Made by a program: the position numbers and the translations under genes
Part shown: one piece after another, positions 18,260 to 26,127 of the stretch
Position numbering within the stretch: the stretch's first letter is position 1
How the letters are laid out: each line of letters starts with the position of its first letter
The notes under the pieces: model-generated
Told to the model about the DNA's origin: nothing
Seen by the model: only the letters and a program-made list of their open reading frames with translations
Databases searched by the model: none
Assembly: GCF_003852535.1 (NCBI RefSeq)
Contig: NZ_QAJP01000003.1
Coordinates: 1 to 64,000, forward strand
Direction of reading: 5' to 3'
DNA from: Herminiimonas sp. KBW02
GTDB lineage: Bacteria; Pseudomonadota; Gammaproteobacteria; Burkholderiales; Burkholderiaceae_D
Length of the DNA stretch: 64,000 bases

Positions 18260-19912
18260 TTATTTGATACCGGCGATTTTAACCATGATGATGGACACCG
18301 TGCCTGTCGGCAAACCCATCGCATCAGCATGCGCCTGCGTCACAGGTGTGAGTATCTTTGCCGCGCCTCCGACGCCGAGTTGCCGGAAGATAGTCTGGAA
18401 CAACGGTGACAATTCCTGCACGCGTTTGGCTTGCGTCTCACGATTGAGTTCTTCGCCCGTTGAAAGTTGTTCGCTAATTTCGAATACCACTTCCTGCCGG
18501 TCCGTCATGGTCGGTGCTTTACCCTTGTCCACAACCCGATAGACGATGCCGTCCGGCATTTTCACTGCACCTTTTTCTTTTGCCGCTGCGTCCATCAAAG
18601 CCTTGCTCTGTTTTTCCGTAGACTGCATGGCTGCCTTCAGCTGCTTTTGCGCATCGTTGATCTCTGCTGCCAACTTGTCCTGCGATAACTGCAGACCGTT
18701 ATTGAGCTTGTCATTGAAGCCCTGGGAAAATGCCTGGATATCCAGTTTCTTTCCTATCGCAGCAAGCTTCTGGGTTTCCTTAGCCGCCGTTTCCGCGTAC
18801 CAGGTGCCCACAGCATAGCTGGTGCGCACATCCTTGGATGCCTTGTCGTTTACGGCGTAGCGTTTGCCGGTTTGCAATTCGGCGGTCTGTTTTTTCAGAC
18901 TGGCAATTTCGGCCCTGGCGTCCTTCAGCTCGGTGTTGAATACGCCGCTGTCGAATCTGGATTTTTCTATGAGTTGCTGATTATCGACTTGCAGCTCCGT
19001 TGCCCGTTTTTTCAGGTTTGCGATCTCGCTTCTGGCTGCGTTCAAATCGTCGTTGAGCGTAGCGCCGCCGGATGTAGATAACTCCATGCGCTGCTGATGA
19101 GCCGCTTGTAAGTCCACCGCCTGTTTTTTCAGGTCGGCGATTTCTGCTCTCGCCGCACTCAAATCTGCACTGAATACAGCGCTATCTGATTTGGATACCT
19201 CGAGAAGTTTTTTATTGGCTGCTTGTAATTCGGCCACCTGTTTCTGCAGACGCGCGATTTCCGTTCTGGCCGTGCTCAGATTAGTGCTGAGTGCGCTGTC
19301 ATCGGATTTGGCCTTGCTAAGGAGTTCCTGCTTGGCGGCTTGCAGCTCTGCTGTCTGCTTTTTCAGGCCGGTGATTTCGGTTCGAGCTGCATTGAGCGCA
19401 GCGCCATCGGATTTATTCCTGTCCGTCACCGCTTTCATATTCGAGAGTTCGACCGCCAGCGCATTCCGCTGCTTCACTGCAGCATCGAGCTGCTTGTTCA
19501 AATCACGGATCCGGGCGAGGTTTCTATCCTGGGTCCGGGCTGGTGTACCTGAAGCCGAAGTTCCCTGTCGCGCATTCTGTCCTTGAGTTTTCTGGCGTGC
19601 CGACAGCGCACTAGCCCGCTCTATGTCAGATATTTTTTTTTGCATTGCCAGGATCCGCTCATTCACCCCATGCAATTGATGGGCGAGTTGCGCGTTCTCT
19701 GCTCGTAACTTATCCGTATTTGTTTCAGGCACTTCAGCCGGATGTGTGGAGATGGATGGTTGCGGCACCGGAAGAGCCTGCGGGCGAAGCTCCGCATCGC
19801 CTATGATTTTTTCCTGAGCCAGTCGATCCAGCAGACTGGTTTCAACAGCCAACGTTGTTGTGCCGGAAAACAGCAACACACAAGACAGCGCAGCCTTGAC
19901 GCACTTTCTCAT
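18260..19912 (-). CDS. Exported coiled-coil protein with FKBP-N-like and degenerate FKBP-like C-terminal region
   Basis: This 550-residue protein has an N-terminal signal peptide (about 1-22, cleavage near LAVETS). A heptad-rich region (about 65-350) contains four 39-residue tandem repeats (173-328) plus a partial fifth. The C-terminal part (about 365-550) begins SYAVGTWYAE and includes FSQGFNDKLNNGLQLSQDKL, resembling the dimerisation domain of Mip/FkpA-type prolyl isomerases. The last ~100 residues (DGIVYRVVDKGKAPTMTDRQ...) look like an eroded FKBP catalytic domain lacking the usual aromatic pocket. It is probably a periplasmic scaffold or chaperone. Its ATG overlaps the stop of the upstream lipoprotein gene as ATGA, so translation is coupled. 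Confidence 0.7.
   Translation of the reverse strand: MRKCVKAALSCVLLFSGTTTLAVETSLLDRLAQEKIIGDAELRPQALPVPQPSISTHPAEVPETNTDKLRAENAQLAHQLHGVNERILAMQKKISDIERASALSARQKTQGQNARQGTSASGTPARTQDRNLARIRDLNKQLDAAVKQRNALAVELSNMKAVTDRNKSDGAALNAARTEITGLKKQTAELQAAKQELLSKAKSDDSALSTNLSTARTEIARLQKQVAELQAANKKLLEVSKSDSAVFSADLSAARAEIADLKKQAVDLQAAHQQRMELSTSGGATLNDDLNAARSEIANLKKRATELQVDNQQLIEKSRFDSGVFNTELKDARAEIASLKKQTAELQTGKRYAVNDKASKDVRTSYAVGTWYAETAAKETQKLAAIGKKLDIQAFSQGFNDKLNNGLQLSQDKLAAEINDAQKQLKAAMQSTEKQSKALMDAAAKEKGAVKMPDGIVYRVVDKGKAPTMTDRQEVVFEISEQLSTGEELNRETQAKRVQELSPLFQTIFRQLGVGGAAKILTPVTQAHADAMGLPTGTVSIIMVKIAGIK
18863..19396 (-). repeat. 117-bp tandem coding repeats (39-residue units)
   Basis: Inside the coiled-coil FKBP-like gene, residues 173-211, 212-250, 251-289 and 290-328 are four consecutive 39-residue units, with a fifth partial unit to about 350. 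Each starts L-x-x-A-R-x-E-I-x-x-L-K/Q-K and continues AELQ-A. The units are diverged at the DNA level, so this is an old duplication series, but such arrays can still change copy number. Confidence 0.85.
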
Positions 19913-20274
19913 AGCTTGTTCAGGCTTTGGGCTCGGCCCCGCATATTCGTATAGACCGCGTTATTAATACGAGTACAAACCAGCGAGAGCTTTTTTCTCA
20001 CTTCCGTCAGCATGACTTCGGATGCATTTTCGTCGAGCAACGATTCATTGGCCTTGTAGACCCGATAGTTTTCATCGATGGCATGCATTTGCTGACGGTA
20101 TTTTTCGTAAGTCTCCGGTTCCAGTTGCTTCAACGCAGCCAGGTCCTGATAGCATTTTTCTTCCTGGCTGCGCGCATCTGGCGCCTCAGCAATGCGAGCC
20201 TGAGGAATGGTATTGCAGCCCATCAAGATGAACGCCGCAAGCAAGATGGCTGCGCCGGAAAAGGAGAATCTCAT
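19909..20274 (-). CDS. Small predicted lipoprotein upstream of the coiled-coil gene
   Basis: This 121-residue protein has signal peptide MRFSFSGAAILLAAFILMGC with the lipobox LMGC. The mature part is charged and helical, with two later Cys (EEKCYQDL and LVCTRINN) that may pair. No family is recognised. Its stop overlaps the next gene's start by four bases (ATGA), which argues that the two products act together at the envelope. Confidence 0.72.
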   Translation of the reverse strand: MRFSFSGAAILLAAFILMGCNTIPQARIAEAPDARSQEEKCYQDLAALKQLEPETYEKYRQQMHAIDENYRVYKANESLLDENASEVMLTEVRKKLSLVCTRINNAVYTNMRGRAQSLNKL

Positions 20275-20477
20275 ACACTTCCTTAGGGATTTTTAATTTC
20301 TTTGCTGAGGTTTTGCGGGCGTCGGGCAGCGCATTCCGGCGCGGCGTCTAGCCGTGGGATTAGAGCATGGCGGTACATGCGGCGAGATAAGAATTATCTA
20401 GAAGTGAGGCGACCTGACACCGATAGACTGCGCATCCGTATGGAGATTTGACCTTACAATCACGCAAGACCAACGAC

Positions 20478-20720
20478 ATGACACAGACCAGGCATATGGA
20501 AGATTTGATCAAGCGCCTCGGTATCCTGGAATACGCAATCAGACTATCGATGACCGTGCGCGAAGACCAGGATGAGCCAGCAGAAGCACACCATCTGGAT
20601 GAAGCCAGACAATATGGAATCACCGTAGACGACGCGATGACCAAGGGTGACCTGTTGAATGTAGTACAGACTTTGCACCGAGCCAGCCAAAAGAATGCAG
20701 GCAAGGCAAATAAATCATAA
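20478..20720 (+). CDS. Hypothetical small protein before the AtzH-like gene
   Basis: From ATG 20478 this is 80 residues (MTQTRHMEDLIKRLGILEYA...); a TTG at 20448 would give 90. It is acidic to neutral and helical, with no signal or membrane segment, and no family is recognised. Ribosome sites are weak for both starts. It ends 15 bases before the AtzH/HpxZ-like gene on the same strand, so cotranscription is likely. It was compared by eye with the small GatC-like partners (DUF4089) found beside AtzH-type genes and does not match them. Confidence 0.5.
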   Translation: MTQTRHMEDLIKRLGILEYAIRLSMTVREDQDEPAEAHHLDEARQYGITVDDAMTKGDLLNVVQTLHRASQKNAGKANKS

Positions 20721-20735
20721 AGGGGAGCAGACACG

Positions 20736-21119
20736 ATGGAACACGAGATCAATCTGCCGGAAGTAGTCGCCGAGGTCACGGCTGCATTTCAGCGCTATGA
20801 AGCTGCGCTGACCGGTAATGACGTGGCGGTGCTGGACCAATTATTCTGGGATAGCCCGCACACGCTGCGCTACGGCGCCGGGGAAAATCTAAGGGGATAC
20901 GAAGCGATCAGGGTATTCCGTCTGGCACGGCCATCCAAAGGTCTGGAACGCGAACTGGTCAATACGGTGATTACAACTTATGGCCGGGATTATGCGACCG
21001 CCAATACCGAATTCACCCGAGTGGGCGAACCCCGAATCGGGAGGCAAAGTCATACCTGGCTGCGCCTGCCTGAAGGCTGGCGCATCGTGGCAGCACATGT
21101 ATCGCTGATATCAGCATAA
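20736..21119 (+). CDS. AtzH/HpxZ-like protein (DUF3225, NTF2-like fold)
   Basis: This 127-residue protein runs from [22 protein letters not shown] through [26 protein letters not shown] to [20 protein letters not shown]. This is the DUF3225/NTF2-like pattern of AtzH (cyanuric acid pathway) and HpxZ (oxalurate breakdown). Those proteins normally sit beside an amidase and a small GatC-like protein, neither of which is present here. AAGGGGAG precedes the ATG. Its function in this setting is unknown. Confidence 0.82.
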   Translation: MEHEINLPEVVAEVTAAFQRYEAALTGNDVAVLDQLFWDSPHTLRYGAGENLRGYEAIRVFRLARPSKGLERELVNTVITTYGRDYATANTEFTRVGEPRIGRQSHTWLRLPEGWRIVAAHVSLISA

Positions 21120-21145
21120 ACAGATCAGCAAGGCAGCCAGTCGCG

Positions 21146-21286
21146 TTATTGACGATTCGACTGGCTCTTTACATAACGTGCATAGCGCTCTTTAAGATCG
21201 AGGAAGATCTCCACTGCCAGGTACAAGCCACTGAATATCCAGAGTGGCAGAATTAAACAACATAATGCGTAAAGTAAGACGTTCAT
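21146..21286 (-). CDS. Possible 46-residue membrane protein
   Basis: On the reverse strand ATG 21286 (or the adjacent ATG 21289) follows GCGAGG. It opens a 46-codon frame with a hydrophobic helix (VLLYALCCLILPLWIFSGLY), then an acidic/basic amphipathic tail ending SQSNRQ. It fills the gap between the AtzH-like gene and the helicase gene. The ribosome site, the single clean helix and the charged tail favour a real small protein, but no homologue is recognised. Confidence 0.45.
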   Translation of the reverse strand: MNVLLYALCCLILPLWIFSGLYLAVEIFLDLKERYARYVKSQSNRQ

Positions 21287-21381
21287 CATTACCTCGCTAA
21301 CATTGCCGAACGGACATAATAGCGCAGCTTTTACGTCGTGCTTACATCTGTCGCACTCTTTGTAAAAAAGCTACACCGGCC

Positions 21382-23661
21382 TCACCCCTTGCGATGGGAC
21401 TTCGGTTTGGCCGCCTCGGCAGAGCGGCTATCCATGGTTCCAGCGCGTTTCGACGGCGCTTTGCTGTTGCGCGCCTTCTCTGCCACCCTACGGTCACCGC
21501 CTTTATTCGGTGCCGACAGCGTGATTTTCTTGCCTGTGGTTTTTTCCGGTGCCGGCGCAACGCCGGAACGGCTCAGGCGCAGCTTGTTCGGGCCGATGGC
21601 GACCGATTTCAATTGGTCAAACACTTCGGCTGGCATCCCGGCAGGCAAATCCAGCAGACTGTAATCGTCAAATATCTCGATCCGGCCTATGTATTTGGCC
21701 TCCAGCCCTGCTTCATTGGCAATCGCACCGACGATATTCGCAGGTTTGATGCCGTGTACATGGCCGACCTCAATGCGGTACGGCTCCATATCCACCGCGC
21801 CACCTTTGCGTGGAGCGCGTTCTTTCTCTTTCTTCGCAGGCGCGGCGTCTACAGGTTCGGCACGTTCGCGGGCTTCCTTGCGCGGCGCTTTCTCGACCGG
21901 AGCGGTTTCAGCACGAGCCGGTTTTTCAAAAGGCGGTTTGGCTGCGACCTTGGCTGGCACTGCTGCCGCTTCACCGTCGCGGCTGATATTCAGTTGCTGG
22001 CCAGCGACCCACACTGTTTTCAGGTGATTGAATTGATCCGGCGACAGATTTTCGGGCAGATCCAGTGTGCTGTAATCGTCATAAATTTCGATCCGGCCTA
22101 TATATTTAGAGTCCAGGCTCGCTTCATTCGCGATTGCACCGACGATATTGCCCGGTTTCACACCGTGCATGTGGCCGACTTCGATGCGGAAGGTTTGCAT
22201 GCCCGGATCCGGCGCACGTGGTATGCGCTCCTTGCGCTGTGCGGCTGGGCGCTCGCTACGCTCAAAACGTTCGGCACGTTCAAAGCGACCACCTGATACC
22301 GGCTTGTCGTCCGACCATGAACGCTCACGCCCTTCATTCTTTTTCTCCAGCAAGAGCGGCACATCGCCACGCGCCAGCTTGGCCAGCGCGGCAGCGATTT
22401 CCACCGCCGGCACATTATGTTCACGCTCGTAATCTTCAATCAGCGAATGGAACACTTCGAGACCGCCCGCCGCGATGGTTTCCGCGATCTGCTCCTTGAA
22501 ACGGGCGATACGCACATCATTCACCGCTTCCACACTAGGCAATTCCAGCACCGATATCGGCTGGCGCGTCGCGCGCTCAATCGCTTTCAGCAGGTTGCGC
22601 TCACGCGGCGCGATGAAGAGGATGGCTTCGCCGCTGCGACCGGCACGGCCGGTACGGCCGATACGGTGGGTATAGCTTTCCGGATCGTACGGCACGTCGT
22701 AGTTGATGACATGGCTGATACGTTCGACGTCCAGTCCGCGTGCCGCCACATCGGTCGCGACCAGGATGTCGATCTTGCCATCCTTTAATTGCTGGATAGT
22801 GCGTTCACGTTGTTGTTGCTGGATATCGCCATTGATCGCTGCTGCCGAGAAGCCGCGCGCCTGCAATTTGCTGGCGAGTTCTTCGGTGCCCAGCTTGGTA
22901 CGCGCGAAGATGATCATGCCGTCAAACGTCTCGGCTTCCAGGATACGAGTCAGCGCATCCAGCTTTTGCATGCCGCTGACCAGCCAGTAGCGTTGACGGA
23001 TGTTGTCGGCGGTACCGGTTTTAGCCGCTACCGTGATCAGATCAGGATCGCGTAAGTAAGTGGTCGCTATCCGTTTGATGGCCGATGGCATCGTGGCGGA
23101 GAACAGAGCCGTCTGACGTGACTCGGGGGTTTTTTGCAGTATGGTTTCAACATCGTCGATGAAACCCATGCGCAGCATTTCGTCGGCTTCGTCCAGCACC
23201 ATGGTTTTAATACGCGACAAATCGAGCGAACCTTTTTCCAGATGGTCGATGACCCGGCCTGGCGTACCCACCACGACATGCACACCACGGCGCAAGGCGC
23301 TGAGTTGCGCGCCATAGCTTTGGCCGCCGTAAATAGGCAACACGTGAAACCCAGGAATATAAGTGGCGTAACGCTGGAATGCCTCGGCCACCTGAATCGC
23401 CAGCTCGCGCGTAGGCGCCAGCACCAGCGCTTGCGGTGTGGTTTGTTTGATATCCAGACGCGCCAGTATAGGCAAGGCGAAAGATGCCGTTTTACCGGTG
23501 CCGGTCTGTGCCTGCCCCAGCACATCGCGGTTATTCAGCAGCAAAGGGATGGTTGCGGCCTGAATCGGCGACGGCGACTCGTAACCCAGCTCCTGCAGCA
23601 CCCGCAGCAGCGGCTCGCTCAGTTTCAGGTCGGCAAAAAGGGGAAAGGATGGTTCAGACAT
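21382..23661 (-). CDS. DEAD-box RNA helicase (DeaD/CsdA-like) with two DbpA-type RNA-binding domains
   Basis: This 759-residue protein has Q-motif PSPIQ (about 30), motif I AQTGTGKT (51-58), DEAD (157-160), SAT (188-190) and HRIGRTGR (332-339), a complete ATP-dependent RNA helicase core. It resembles DeaD up to about 440. Two DbpA-type RRM modules then occur, at about 491-562 and 628-698. Both contain RIEVGH-HG-KP-NIVGAIANEA and KYIGRIEI, and they are separated by a Lys/Ala/Glu-rich linker. A basic tail ends the protein. DeaD normally has a single such module. The role is probably RNA remodelling in ribosome assembly or cold adaptation, by family. Confidence 0.93.
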   Translation of the reverse strand: MSEPSFPLFADLKLSEPLLRVLQELGYESPSPIQAATIPLLLNNRDVLGQAQTGTGKTASFALPILARLDIKQTTPQALVLAPTRELAIQVAEAFQRYATYIPGFHVLPIYGGQSYGAQLSALRRGVHVVVGTPGRVIDHLEKGSLDLSRIKTMVLDEADEMLRMGFIDDVETILQKTPESRQTALFSATMPSAIKRIATTYLRDPDLITVAAKTGTADNIRQRYWLVSGMQKLDALTRILEAETFDGMIIFARTKLGTEELASKLQARGFSAAAINGDIQQQQRERTIQQLKDGKIDILVATDVAARGLDVERISHVINYDVPYDPESYTHRIGRTGRAGRSGEAILFIAPRERNLLKAIERATRQPISVLELPSVEAVNDVRIARFKEQIAETIAAGGLEVFHSLIEDYEREHNVPAVEIAAALAKLARGDVPLLLEKKNEGRERSWSDDKPVSGGRFERAERFERSERPAAQRKERIPRAPDPGMQTFRIEVGHMHGVKPGNIVGAIANEASLDSKYIGRIEIYDDYSTLDLPENLSPDQFNHLKTVWVAGQQLNISRDGEAAAVPAKVAAKPPFEKPARAETAPVEKAPRKEARERAEPVDAAPAKKEKERAPRKGGAVDMEPYRIEVGHVHGIKPANIVGAIANEAGLEAKYIGRIEIFDDYSLLDLPAGMPAEVFDQLKSVAIGPNKLRLSRSGVAPAPEKTTGKKITLSAPNKGGDRRVAEKARNSKAPSKRAGTMDSRSAEAAKPKSHRKG

Positions 23662-24024
23662 GGTTGCTCACAGGAATGTTCGTATCGCGGGGTGCGAAAA
23701 GATGCACGCAGTTTACTCTCTTGCCGCCGGTTCGCCGCGACTATGAGTGAGCATAAGTACAATCTAGGCCTCTCAGGGGAACCAGGCAAGGGGTTTTAGC
23801 GACTTAGATACGTGCCCAGATTAAACCAGGAACGCTGGAGCAGGCCAGACAACTAGTATAAGTACTGCTCTCGGTAAAAACTCAGCCCCAGGCGCAAGCG
23901 TGGTTACAGATGAAAACCAGGCAAACCCGGTCTTAGCAAAAAGATGTACATTTACAACGTCAAGATCTCAAAACGAAGGTCACGTCGGCGCTCACGCCAT
24001 ATAAGAAGTTGATAAGGGGATCTC
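23662..24024. other. Intergenic region, 363 bp
   Basis: This lies between the divergent helicase and EAL genes and should carry both promoters and a long helicase 5' leader. No coding frame, RNA gene or strong hairpin was recognised. DeaD-type helicase genes elsewhere have long regulatory leaders, so a leader role is possible but not visible in the sequence. Confidence 0.5.
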
Positions 24025-25578
24025 TTGAATCAAGCCAAAGTCATCATCGTAGCAACCCTGCTGGCCGTACTTGGCTCCCTGTCGACTATTTCCGCAACGC
24101 TTTATCTATCCTGGCAGCGTGCCGCCGATATCGAATCCGCCCGCTTGCTTACCATTGCCCAGTGGGGCATAGAGCGGGCGCGCATATCACTGGACGACGC
24201 CTATCGCGCATTGCAAACCGCCCAGCAACTGAGTAGCCCGCCCTGCTCGCCTGCCCACATCCGGCAAATGCGTCTGATCGAGATGAATTCACGCAATATG
24301 GAAGACATCGCCTATTTCGATCAGGGCATCCTGAAATGCACATCGGCCGGACTGATACTGAGGGAAGTCAAACAAACACCCATCGAATTTATAACCGACA
24401 ACGGTCTTGAAGTCAGTACCAGCATCCTGCCTAAGGTCAACGGCGGCAAAGGGATGATCAGCCTGGGTTCGGCACCATACAAGGTACTGATCGATCCGGC
24501 CCGTTTTGCCGACATCATCGCCGGGCCCGAAGTACAACTGGCCATTGCTACGCGCAATGGCAAAATCCTGGGCGGCCTGCATGAGCCCGATCCAGCTCTG
24601 GTGCAGCAACTGCTGGAAGGGAGTCAAGTGCCCCATGCGTCGCAGATACTGCGTGACAAGGATTTGATTGCCATTGTGATCGAACCGGAAGGTCGCCTCG
24701 CCGCACAAATGTGGCGCGAAATGGTCGTGCTGCTGCCACTGGGTCTATTGCTGGCGGCACTGATCGTCGGCGTGATCGTGTGGGTATCGCGCAAACGATT
24801 ATCGCCACTAGGCGAATTGAAGCTGGCGGTAGATAAGCAGGAATTTATCGTGCACTACCAACCTCTGATCGAATTGAAGAGTGGCCTGTGCGTGGGAGCC
24901 GAAGCCCTGGTGCGCTGGCGTCGGCCGGATGGCAGCATGACGCGGCCGGATTTATTTATTCCGCTGGCAGAAGAAAGTGGCCTGATCTTACCGATTACCG
25001 ACCAGGTCATCGCTACGGTTGTGCGTGACCTGGGCGCACTGCTACAGGCCAATCGCGAACTACACATCGCCATTAATATCTCCGCTGAAGATATTAAAAC
25101 CGGACGTGCACTGGATGTCGTCAGGCAGGCACTCAACGGCACCGATATACAAGCGCAGCAAATCTGGCTGGAAGCGACCGAGCGCGGCTTTATGGATATC
25201 GATGCGGCGCGCACTACGATTAGCACTGCCCGCGAGATGGGACACTCTGTTGCGATCGATGATTTTGGTACCGGTTATTCCAGTCTGGCCTATTTGCAGG
25301 GCTTGCCGCTGGATACGCTAAAGATAGACAAATCCTTCATCGATACGATAGACACAGGTTCAGCCACCAGTAGCGTTACACCGCACATTATAGAAATGGC
25401 GAAAGCCCTGAAATTGCAGATCGTTGCAGAAGGGGTGGAGACGCAGGCACAAGCGGACTATCTGCGTGCGCATGATGTTGACTTCGGGCAGGGCTGGCTG
25501 TTTTCGAAAGCATTGGCGCCGCAGGAATTCATTGCCTTTTATCAGGCCAACCTGCGCCAATGCCAGGACTCTCGCTGA
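24025..25578 (+). CDS. CSS-motif EAL-domain c-di-GMP phosphodiesterase
   Basis: This 517-residue protein starts at TTG 24025, justified by AAGGGGA four bases upstream. It has two membrane helices (about 5-27 and 232-253). Between them is a periplasmic CSS-type domain with Cys74 and Cys105, which in this family form a redox-sensitive disulfide. The cytoplasmic EAL domain (about 270-510) has EALVRWR (291-297), NISAEDI and DDFGTGYSSLAYLQGLPLDTLKIDKSFI in pieces that match active phosphodiesterases. It should degrade c-di-GMP in response to periplasmic thiol state. No DsbA-like gene is adjacent. Confidence 0.93.
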   Translation: MNQAKVIIVATLLAVLGSLSTISATLYLSWQRAADIESARLLTIAQWGIERARISLDDAYRALQTAQQLSSPPCSPAHIRQMRLIEMNSRNMEDIAYFDQGILKCTSAGLILREVKQTPIEFITDNGLEVSTSILPKVNGGKGMISLGSAPYKVLIDPARFADIIAGPEVQLAIATRNGKILGGLHEPDPALVQQLLEGSQVPHASQILRDKDLIAIVIEPEGRLAAQMWREMVVLLPLGLLLAALIVGVIVWVSRKRLSPLGELKLAVDKQEFIVHYQPLIELKSGLCVGAEALVRWRRPDGSMTRPDLFIPLAEESGLILPITDQVIATVVRDLGALLQANRELHIAINISAEDIKTGRALDVVRQALNGTDIQAQQIWLEATERGFMDIDAARTTISTAREMGHSVAIDDFGTGYSSLAYLQGLPLDTLKIDKSFIDTIDTGSATSSVTPHIIEMAKALKLQIVAEGVETQAQADYLRAHDVDFGQGWLFSKALAPQEFIAFYQANLRQCQDSR

Positions 25579-25604
25579 TAGCACGCGGTCCGGCATATCC
25601 GGCT

Positions 25605-26018
25605 TTATTTGTTCTGGATGATTTGATAACCGTCCCAATCACCGCGGACATTGCTATCTATCTTGGCGCAAAAGCGCACCTCGCCGTTGACATCACAAGT
25701 GATGACATCGGCATTGGCGCCGCTTTGTCGCAGTTTGGCGATGTCTTTCGTCAACTTCGCTTTTTCTTCCCGCAAATGCTGCAGTGAAAACGGGCTAGGC
25801 ACATACATCCACAAAGCCAGGATGATCGCAGCCGGGACGATCAGCCAGCGCGCATTGCGTCCGATGTTCCCCGCTTTGTCTGACTTCCCTGTGCCATCCT
25901 CGATACGCTTGCTGATCGTACTCACCGCATCCGCCATCGCCAGCCGGATCGTTTGTTCTATCTGCATGCGTACTGCCAGTGGCAACTCCTGACTCATCGT
26001 GGGTAAATTTTCACTCAT
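25605..26018 (-). CDS. Single-pass membrane protein of unknown function
   Basis: From ATG 26018 the product has 137 residues; a GTG at 26042 would add eight. A cytoplasmic helical segment (QIEQTIRLAMADAVSTISKR) precedes one membrane helix (WLIVPAAIILALWMYV). A short coiled coil (LREEKAKLTKDIAKLR) and a small C-terminal domain with two Cys (ITCDVNGEVRFCAKI) follow; the Cys could form a disulfide outside the membrane. No family is recognised. It converges on the EAL gene with a 26-base gap. Confidence 0.65.
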   Translation of the reverse strand: MSENLPTMSQELPLAVRMQIEQTIRLAMADAVSTISKRIEDGTGKSDKAGNIGRNARWLIVPAAIILALWMYVPSPFSLQHLREEKAKLTKDIAKLRQSGANADVITCDVNGEVRFCAKIDSNVRGDWDGYQIIQNK

Positions 26019-26067
26019 TGCATTCGGCCGTTCATGTGTCACGACACTGCTCTCATATGCGGGTTCT

Positions 26068-26093
26068 AAAAAAATAGGCTCCCGAAGGAGCCT
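26068..26093 (-). terminator. Rho-independent terminator after the OxlT-like gene
   Basis: On the reverse strand, stem AGGCTCC / GGAGCCT (7 bp, 4-base loop, 26076-26093) is followed by a T run (TATTTTTTT). It ends the leftward transcript of the antiporter gene that stops at 26128. Confidence 0.85.
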
Positions 26094-26127
26094 GAAAGTT
26101 GAGTTCTAATCTTTGCGTTAATGCGGC

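Noticed and set aside
18863-19396. Regular 117-bp repeats considered as a CRISPR or minisatellite array
   Set aside because: The repeats are coding, contiguous without spacers, and translate into heptad coiled-coil units.
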